Assembly (NCBI GenBank): GCA_028753945.1
Contig: JAPNXP010000001.1
Coordinates: forward strand, 17,040,501 to 17,104,500
From: Hexactinellida sp. DTS-2022
Taxonomy: Eukaryota > Porifera > Hexactinellida
Reading direction: 5' to 3'
Length of the DNA: 64,000 nt
In this document: positions 58,601-64,000 of the stretch, one piece after another
Numbering within the stretch: position 1 is the stretch's first letter
Layout of the letters: the number at the start of each line of letters is the position of its first letter
Translations under genes and position numbers: made by a program
The notes under the pieces: generated by a model
Seen by the model: the letters and a program-made list of their open reading frames with translations, nothing else
Database searches by the model: none
What the model was told of the DNA's origin: nothing

Positions 58601-59671
58601 TACGGACACGTGTCGTACTGTAACGAGATAGAGGGCCAGCAGACACTGAGTGCCGTGCAGAGATTCGTGGATGCCGGGGTGGACCCCAGCCGGATAGTTG
58701 TACTGAGCACGTACAGACGACAGCTGAAGCTGGTGGAGGCATACCTGAGGGGGAATGGGACCGCTAAGTGCAGGAGACTGGGGCATTATATGGATAGGAA
58801 CTTGTGCAGACAGAGTAGGTGTGTTAACGATAGGACTGTGGAGTACAGTAGACTCGAGGGAATACAGGGACTGGAGTACGACGTGCTGATTATCAACACT
58901 GTTAGGACGATACACGAACCGCCTGCTGACTCCTCTCTGGAGACACAGCTGGACCTAGGACTACTCGATGACGTCACTCAGTTCAACACTATTCTGACGC
59001 GGGCGCGAGGCTGGGTCATGGTGCTAGGAGACACGGAGTGTCTGACGGGCGTGGGGAGATGCAGCGAGATGTGGAGACAGTACGTGGCGGCCTGTAGGGA
59101 GCAGGGCGGGTACTTCCCACAGGGGAACATAGAGCATGGGACACACGATAGGCTGTTTGAGAGAGATAGGGTTAAGTGTGAGGGGATAGGAACTGGTAGG
59201 GATTCTAGTAAGACGAGAGCTGAAGAGAAGAGTTCTCTGTTGGATTCCTTCGCATCGATTTGTATTGAGGAAGTGAGAGAGTCGAGTGACGATTTCAGGA
59301 CAATACAGGTTATAAGGGAGCAGCTTGACTTGATAGGCTCGCTTAGGAAGAGTGTAGACAAGCAGTCAAAGCAACCGAAGGAAGAAATACAACTATTCAA
59401 TGCGAGGAATATACGAAAATATACGCAGCATTCCTATCCCACAAACCCAACTCCAAGTCAACCATACAGACCTCAGCAAACCACAAATGTTCCAATAAGC
59501 TCTTACGCGGGAGCAGTGAATCGCCCCCAATACCTCCCGATCCCTGCCAGGCCCTACACACAGGCCCCTATACAGCAGGCCCCTAGCTGGACACACTCTG
59601 TGAGTGGGCCTAGCATGGGGGTGTTCCCTCCTAGAGGGTTTAACCAGCAGAGCAGAGAGAGCTACTACTAA
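55607..59671 (+). CDS. CCCH zinc-finger UPF1-like helicase, divergent copy 4
   Basis: 1354 aa, no introns. The order is the same as copy 1: N-terminal Cys pairs, CCCH finger 1 (about 74-93, C-KAILNGKLC-STGIDC-KFPH), C2H2 finger (FCFVCKLSF...H), CCCH finger 2 (MCEYVAKEVRC..ACKFAH), then the SF1B helicase. Walker A GPFGCGKT with K732, motif II DEAAQ from D873, AGDTYQTRP, ENFRSQ, IQGLEYDVL and motif VI TRAR with R1132 are all present, so it should be an active ATPase. The C-terminus differs from the array. It has only one copy of the helical segment (SLLDSFASICIEE) and then a Pro/Gln-rich tail. The coding GC is higher than in copies 1-3. It is probably the older, conserved member from which the array derives, though that direction is inference. 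Confidence 0.88.
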   Translation: MSTLKLQTVCSYCFSSSNSRSHPRLSTEQCKNRNDRVCKRCRKIWSSINVTQSPAENTWYQIRARPNKHKTILCKAILNGKLCSTGIDCKFPHNFIEKEAWDSATENSLTAPSNKDKFYCFVCKLSFQTQGELSGHMNSTEHEKSAEKMRVLPSVGSNMDFKGTVRDRPYLSLNADKYQMCEYVAKEVRCRFKNACKFAHSKEEMTAWNEALQVELLKEDTDVFSDVGQDNWEQEGDTRRGTCLVIPGRDSRPSTPHGTPTKGKLKGKRIPQTSITSPTRYSSIQAIDRYKISSVEPQFIKRISRVIAKNGINAYLNAIPKHIRLQCDKQTDVSINSTETQELTWKVRLTSCQEEQLHAVVLYNHKKCFRIGQLMLGDAAGESRQLHTQLSSDSTGCILDVDLSSSLFIEVSVVFSPQKGEYNVYIVFQLIYGTLIAYKIHVRVVEERFVAPTAEFNALVEQEKVAIQHIHTHINVLWEQEYKIVPFPGHRDAKTLHNTKHAIPSKIEGKIASGVYSSMADITADSYRDRFHSLLYLEEYEHRRRLVKYDLTDYKVTYETAGKQVSYSDLEGDRIRTAPDNFRFITFKLKYNLFEGYRSYKPPTNAFVIPNSTHTAYECSHFHTGLDFMHFQISETAIAACEKSGGLALVRFTPDRDEYVRMHEALDKIDPRVVFPKLRKVSIRSTWDEKSILDRAEKEDLSESQRVAINSIINTKFQSFPTLICGPFGCGKTKTLSIAARLVALSYHGSRVLVVTKNNSCANLCVEEISRNNDFDSISSYRGKMTHNPDGIRPILFRHFARAANLGRNKRAIEYTQFNNNENGKKTYKMLQPKELFICGIIVTTTHGCYSLIQLKEQLGTDALSLFTHVFIDEAAQIIEPEACIPLHFASPDTKVVLAGDTYQTRPLVLSPLAVKHCMDKSVLERYYEFGEYESGQLSVCRVDLRENFRSQEPIVRFLSRLFYNDSITANPPEVPGPHKLPYMSMVHVNGEEKRIELYGHVSYCNEIEGQQTLSAVQRFVDAGVDPSRIVVLSTYRRQLKLVEAYLRGNGTAKCRRLGHYMDRNLCRQSRCVNDRTVEYSRLEGIQGLEYDVLIINTVRTIHEPPADSSLETQLDLGLLDDVTQFNTILTRARGWVMVLGDTECLTGVGRCSEMWRQYVAACREQGGYFPQGNIEHGTHDRLFERDRVKCEGIGTGRDSSKTRAEEKSSLLDSFASICIEEVRESSDDFRTIQVIREQLDLIGSLRKSVDKQSKQPKEEIQLFNARNIRKYTQHSYPTNPTPSQPYRPQQTTNVPISSYAGAVNRPQYLPIPARPYTQAPIQQAPSWTHSVSGPSMGVFPPRGFNQQSRESYY

Positions 59672-59909
59672 GGCTAATGGGATAACTTATATAATGAATC
59701 CTAATTAATTACCCTAGAAGTGTGTTTGTAATAACGAACTTTTTACTTTATATATTTATAATTAAAAATATTTCGAATGTCTGTTTATCGTTGACATCAG
59801 TATTCGTTTTATATGATTATAATATAATTATATTACACCAACATCACACATCACACCAAGAGCGCCAAACCTATTATAGCCTCTCTGTACACAAATAATA
59901 CTCGCGTGC

Positions 59910-60177
59910 AACTCCTCGTTAATACGAATTCCGGTTAATATGTACACTATTTCAGTCCCCTTCAAAGCCTTATCAATACAAATGACACCGGTTAATACGA
60001 ATATCGGATAAGGTCCCTTGATTTACGCATCAAAGAGGTTCTACTGTACTTATGAAGACTATTTATAACAAGGTATATCACGAGATACTCTAATGGACTA
60101 CTATTATAGGGAAGCGCTTATTATAGGGACGAATGTTCGAGGAATTACACTTTATACAGTAATGTATTACAACTATA
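59910..60177. repeat. Composite repeat, second copy (shared with 32633-32949)
   Basis: ctcgttaatacgaattccgg, agtccccttcaaagc, acaaatgacaccggttaata and aagaggttctactgt are followed by tgaagactattta and aagcgcttattatagggacg. The order is the same as at 32640-32930, with an internal deletion near tcggataagg. Confidence 0.65.
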
Positions 60178-60287
60178 GTTGATTCCACTTAATCGGGTCA
60201 CTTTGGTCCGAGAGTAGTTTTACCCGATTAAGCGGAGAACTCCGATTAATCAGTGGCTCTATTAAGCGGAATTTACTATACACACAC
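60175..60287. mobile_element. pogo/Tigger-like MITE, diverged
   Basis: tagttgattccacttaat at the left and attaagcggaatttacta at the right, with internal cgattaagcgg repeats. It belongs to the family of 18757-18857 with mutated first bases. Confidence 0.55.
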
Positions 60288-61026
60288 ACGAAAATGGGTG
60301 GTTAAATACTCTTGTTCTCGGAGTGCGACCTGTTACACATAACAATAGCCGTTGAGGATATCAAATAATAGTTTAGTGTATCATAAGGTATCATCTAATG
60401 AGGTAGGAAACTAGTTATTAACAGCCGTTGCAGCTAATACTATCAACAACATTAATTGAAAACCTTGCACGTACTTTGTAATGTCTCCTTTTTCTAATAA
60501 GAGAAACATACTTCCTTGTATTCAGAGAGATAAACTTAGGAATTCAGGTACAAATACACATCTCGTAATTAATGCTAATTACGATTTGTAATTGAATTAG
60601 TTTGGCTACTTTCTATTTTGATTATAGTTGTGTTTCTCAAAAGTTGCAACTGTATCCACCATATTATTCATATTCTTATAATCTACGTAGCTTAGCTCAT
60701 TAGCCAAGTAAGGCAATTTTCAAGTAATTTCGTATACTGTCAGCCAGTGTGGTGTTTGCCTAATAGCATGCTCTATTAGCAACTAAGCAAGTTATTTTCA
60801 GTCCCCACGAGCATTTAATTAATGTTAATATTGTTCCTCTAGTAGGAAGTTCGTCTATTAGCAAGCTAATTTCATGCAAAATGCGACTTGCTATTACGAG
60901 AACACCAGTTACACCACTGTAGTATTTCTGTATAAGTATTTCTGTTTGATTCAATGTTTCAACTGCGTATTGAAAGAGTGCATTTTAATTGTTTACAAAA
61001 CATTACAATATCTTAATAACAACAAG

Positions 61027-62124
61027 TTAAAAGCATCTCTTCCCTATCATCCTATTCCCCCCCTCCTCGTACTCCTGTCTAGACAGCCAGGTCTGTTGGA
61101 ATGAGCTCATGGAGGCTAGAATAGACCCGCCTATCCACACGGAGTACTTACGCTCTGGCGGCGCCAGCACCCTCAGTCTAGCGCCCTGACTCACGGCACA
61201 CATCTCCTTCCTCACTCGGTTAGCCATGCCTCGGAACATAGTGTTCCCGCTGGATAGAATTATGTTAGCGTACAGACTCTTCCGCTTCTCCTTATCGCAC
61301 TGCTTTATGGAGCTCTGTATCAGCTCGTGTATGCCCGGGGAGTTCACTCCCAGCAAGGACGGATTGAATAGAGCCTCGGGGCTGCTGAACCGCTCTGCCC
61401 CCACGGTGATGACGTCACCGTCCGGCAGCTCGTATCTCTCCTCGGCGCGGCCCGCGGTCTCTGCCTCCTGTGCATAGTCCAGTGGGACGTAGCACAGCTT
61501 CTCCTTAATCTCCCGCACCGCGTCACGCGGGAGGGAGTACCCACGCTTAGCCAGCAGCTCCGACAGGTAGTCAGTGACGTCACTGCCCGCTATGTCCACT
61601 CGGCGTATGGCCTGCGGCTGTACACAGCCCTCGTATATAGGCACTATGTGCGATACGCCGTCTCCGGAGTCGAACACGATACCGGTGGTGCGGCCCGACG
61701 CGTAGAGCGAGAGAACAGCCTGTATAGCGATGTGCAGAGATGGACAGTGGAAGGTCTCGAATAGGATCTGCATCATCCTGTCTCTGTTGGCAGTGGGGTT
61801 GAGTGGAGTCTCGGTTAGCAACACAGGCCTATCCTCGGGCGCTACGCGGAGCTGGCTATAAGTGTACTGCCATATACTCTCCATCTCCTCCCAGTCCGTA
61901 ACCACACCCTGCTGAATGGGGTGTGTCAGGGCTAATAAGCTACGCTTGTTTGTGGCCTCGAATCCTACGTAGGATTCCTTAGAGAGCCCTGTGGTGACGG
62001 CGCTGTGTGACGGACGTCCTGTGACGGTAGGAAATATGGCGCGGGGAATATCCTCTCCCGCAAACCCAGCCTTACACATTCCAGAGCCGTTGTCAAGGAC
62101 CAATGCAATATTATCGTCTCCCAT
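61027..62124 (-). CDS. Divergent intronless actin
   Basis: Actin-family ATPase of 365 aa from the ATG at 62122-62124 ([20 protein letters not shown]). The frame is open 24 codons further upstream, but that extension is AT-rich and not actin-like. Phosphate-loop [61 protein letters not shown] and the final KRCF are conserved, so it is an actin rather than a distant Arp. Differences: the block around the usual His73 reads LTHPIQQG (His replaced by Gln); the D-loop is altered ([22 protein letters not shown]); and short deletions of 3-4 residues occur in subdomain 4 and near the YELPDG block, making it about 10 residues shorter than standard actin. No introns and no frame breaks. A tissue-specific or retro-derived paralogue is likely; polymerisation ability is uncertain. 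Confidence 0.9.
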   Translation of the reverse strand: MGDDNIALVLDNGSGMCKAGFAGEDIPRAIFPTVTGRPSHSAVTTGLSKESYVGFEATNKRSLLALTHPIQQGVVTDWEEMESIWQYTYSQLRVAPEDRPVLLTETPLNPTANRDRMMQILFETFHCPSLHIAIQAVLSLYASGRTTGIVFDSGDGVSHIVPIYEGCVQPQAIRRVDIAGSDVTDYLSELLAKRGYSLPRDAVREIKEKLCYVPLDYAQEAETAGRAEERYELPDGDVITVGAERFSSPEALFNPSLLGVNSPGIHELIQSSIKQCDKEKRKSLYANIILSSGNTMFRGMANRVRKEMCAVSQGARLRVLAPPERKYSVWIGGSILASMSSFQQTWLSRQEYEEGGNRMIGKRCF

Positions 62125-62634
62125 TATTATATTGATTAATTCGATTGAAGTTGAATTTATTTCAACATTTGAGAGAATACGGATATTTATATTCAAGTAG
62201 ACAGCAGTCCATACTCTAAATATCTCTATATAAGGATCGGTAGCGAAGTGGTTTTGATGGCTATATTAACTCCATATAAGTGCACAATACAGCAGTGTCT
62301 ACATTATTGCTGATTGAGTCATTACTATATTAGTTTTGATATAGAGAAATAGTAGTAATTGGTATTTGTATGAAAACCCGTGTATTATACTATATACAAC
62401 TAAATATTTGTAAACTCTCATTAGTACGAAGACAAGGGAAAATTAGAAATACTATGTTTGCTTTATTCCTAATTTGTATTAACAGGTGTTAATAAGTATT
62501 ATAAAGGTATTGAAGTGTAACAATTGCACGCAGGTAGTATGTATACTACATGTTTTGTTTCGATTAAAAAGATTTGGACAAGTTAGGTTCGGTTTATTGG
62601 GTTCTCATTTTATAGATACCGATAGAAATTGTAT
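62125..62634. other. Upstream region of the actin-like gene
   Basis: AT-rich, no gene. No CArG-type box or obvious core promoter could be assigned with confidence. Confidence 0.4.
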
Positions 62635-62642
62635 ACTTCACT

Positions 62643-63061
62643 CAGGGTTGTTTGATTTAAATCATTGATTTAAATCATGATTTAAATCAATGATTTTTAT
62701 TAATAAAAATCATGATTTTAATCAAAAATCTGATTTTAATCAAAGAAGTTTGATTTAAATCAATAAAGTCGGACTTTTTTGATTTAAATCAAACTTTTTT
62801 GATTTAAATCAGATTTTTTATGTCTATTGTTTTTTGCGAAAAAAGAAAAGAAATACATTGATAATGAATCAAATTACATTGATAATGAGTCATTAACAAT
62901 GTAATTAATCTATTAGCCAAATAATATACGCCAGTGTGATATAGATTGCAAAAAAAACAATTAAAATCAAAATTCTGATTTAAATCAAAAAATCTGATTT
63001 AAATCAAAAAAATCGGATTTTTTTGATTTTTAAAAAAAAATCATGATTATTATCAACCCTG
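62643..63061. mobile_element. hAT MITE (tttaaatca-rich) with 8-bp target duplication
   Basis: Termini CAGGGTTG and CAACCCTG, with an exact duplication acttcact at 62635-62642 and 63062-63069. The interior is dominated by the palindrome tgatttaaatca and its variants, in many copies on both sides of a non-repetitive middle. It is 419 bp with no ORF. Confidence 0.88.
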
Positions 63062-63146
63062 ACTTCACTAATCCGAACGAATTCACAAATCGGAACATAA
63101 TTTTTTGAATCGGAACATCTCTGTTCGGATTAGCGAGGGTGTACTG
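63062..63146. mobile_element. Right part of a pogo-like MITE split by the hAT element
   Basis: ctaatccgaacgaattc...ctgttcggattagcgagggtgtactg followed by TA. The missing left terminus (gtatacttcact) lies before 62643, so the hAT element inserted into it. A half copy of the same family is at 39903 (cagtacaccctcgctaatcc). Confidence 0.65.
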
Positions 63147-64000
63147 TAGTAATATTACTATACAATAATTAAGATAAGACACAAATAATTTAAGTGCATT
63201 ATACTCTTGATACTAAAACACCATGCACCATGGGATCATCGATATTTTTTGTATTATCCGGAAATTCGTATTAACGGAGTCAGTTGAATGCATTGGCTAT
63301 GGGAAATAAACTTTGTTCATAAGCATATTCTTATTAACGAGAGTATACTTTACATTAATTAATAGAAGCAAGATAAATACTATTAATCTGAATAACAAAT
63401 CTGTTTACACTATTTCAGTAATCTCTCTTTTAGAAGACTGACATGACTAAAGTTCCTTAGTACAATCTCGCTTCCTCAAGCTATAGCAGAAGTTATTCTC
63501 TTATCGACATAGCATGCTACTGATAGACATGGTATTATTAATAAGCAGAAAATAATAATTAAAATATTATATAATTATTGTACCAATTCGTGACAGATGA
63601 TATTCTGACACAACTATAATTCTGCATAAGAATGCATTGTAATATAAGTAGTATGGGTGTTTGAGCTAGAATAATGAATTATAATTATTTCTAATTAGTT
63701 ACTAATAATTATCTTTAAATAATACTCCAAATTGAGTATTAATACACAAGTATATAGTGTATATATACACTATTATACAGATACCTTGTAGGGTAGAATA
63801 ACTGGCATATGGATATCTAAACTCGTGTACTAATTATACTTCTGTATGTAAGAGTTCATAGCAATAGAGATAATACTAATCCTGTTAGTAACTACCAACA
63901 TGTTATATGTAAAGGTTCTGCCTGAAACCTGAGATATCAGCTAGAGATAATATTGCTTATAAGACAAATTGTATGCCGCAGCTAAATAAGAATACACAAT
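63147..64000. other. Gene-free AT-rich end of window
   Basis: A degenerate attatccgg...ttaacgagagtatac MITE trace at about 63248-63352. Nothing else recognisable. Confidence 0.5.

Larger units (their letters stand above)
59672..61026. other. Intergenic region between helicase gene 4 and the actin-like gene
   Basis: Convergent 3' ends. It holds the composite repeat 59910-60177 (shared with 32633-32949) and a pogo-like MITE at 60175-60287. No gene is seen in the rest. Confidence 0.55.

Noticed and set aside
58490..59596. Minus-strand frames of 140 codons opposite helicase gene 4
   Set aside because: They are shadows of the GC-richer helicase coding strand; no independent domain.
35374..59671. 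Helicases as products of an integrated virus or Helitron Rep-helicase
   Set aside because: The motor is UPF1-like SF1B with CCCH fingers. There is no Rep nuclease HUH motif, no PIF1-type helicase and no viral gene nearby, so host genes are the better reading.
62125..62196. Upstream extension of the actin-like frame by 24 codons
   Set aside because: The extra residues are I/N/S-rich like the surrounding non-coding DNA, and MGDDNIAL matches the usual actin N-terminus.
62238..62270. ggatcggtagcgaagtggttttgatgg resembles a tRNA 5' half with A-box
   Set aside because: No B-box or acceptor-stem partner follows at tRNA distance; most likely chance or a degraded SINE head.

Overview
The window is nuclear DNA from a eukaryote, most likely an animal. 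CSE1L is split by spliceosomal GT-AG introns of 2.8 and 12.4 kb. There is a MARK/Par-1 kinase with its UBA and KA1 domains, a family of CCCH-zinc-finger UPF1-like helicases, an actin relative, and a dense load of hAT, pogo/Tigger, Tc1/mariner, Harbinger, Helitron-like and non-LTR elements. Non-coding DNA is strongly AT-rich, while the conserved exons are clearly richer in GC. Several long genes have no introns. I cannot name the phylum from sequence alone.

Layout. 1-5.1 kb: repeats, a transposon-like inverted-repeat element, and a minus-strand PLP-dependent decarboxylase of the bacterial histidine / plant serine decarboxylase type with one in-frame TGA. 6.8-23.2 kb: the last three exons (364 residues) of CSE1L on the minus strand. 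Its 12.4-kb intron holds a complete, oppositely oriented MARK/Par-1 kinase gene. 23.2-29 kb: transposon-rich DNA with a decayed coding relic. 29.2-31.3 kb: a minus-strand seven-transmembrane protein gene, broken by a 981-bp Helitron-like element and by a frameshift. 31.9-35.2 kb: a cluster of Helitron-like copies. 35.4-59.7 kb: four plus-strand helicase genes of one family. Genes 1-3 form a tandem array of 6710-bp period, and gene 4 is an older, divergent relative. 61.0-62.1 kb: a divergent intronless actin on the minus strand. 62.6-63.1 kb: a hAT MITE nested in an older MITE.

The main result is the helicase array. Copy 2 is a chimera, with the N-terminal part of copy 3 and the C-terminal part plus downstream spacer of copy 1. 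The exchange maps to a 135-bp interval (42899-43033), the structure expected from one unequal crossover. Copy 3 keeps Walker A but has lost the motif VI arginine and the motif II glutamine, so it may be a catalytically altered paralogue. A young cluster of zinc-finger RNA-helicase-like genes that recombine and diverge in their ATPase motifs fits a fast-evolving, possibly nucleic-acid-sensing family; that role is inference.

The transposon record is unusually readable. Target-site duplications are exact for several hAT copies (8 bp), foldback copies (7 bp) and Tc1/mariner, pogo and Harbinger types (TA or TAA). In one case the second arm of a foldback element preserves the empty insertion site. 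In another, removing the Helitron-like element restores an open reading frame.
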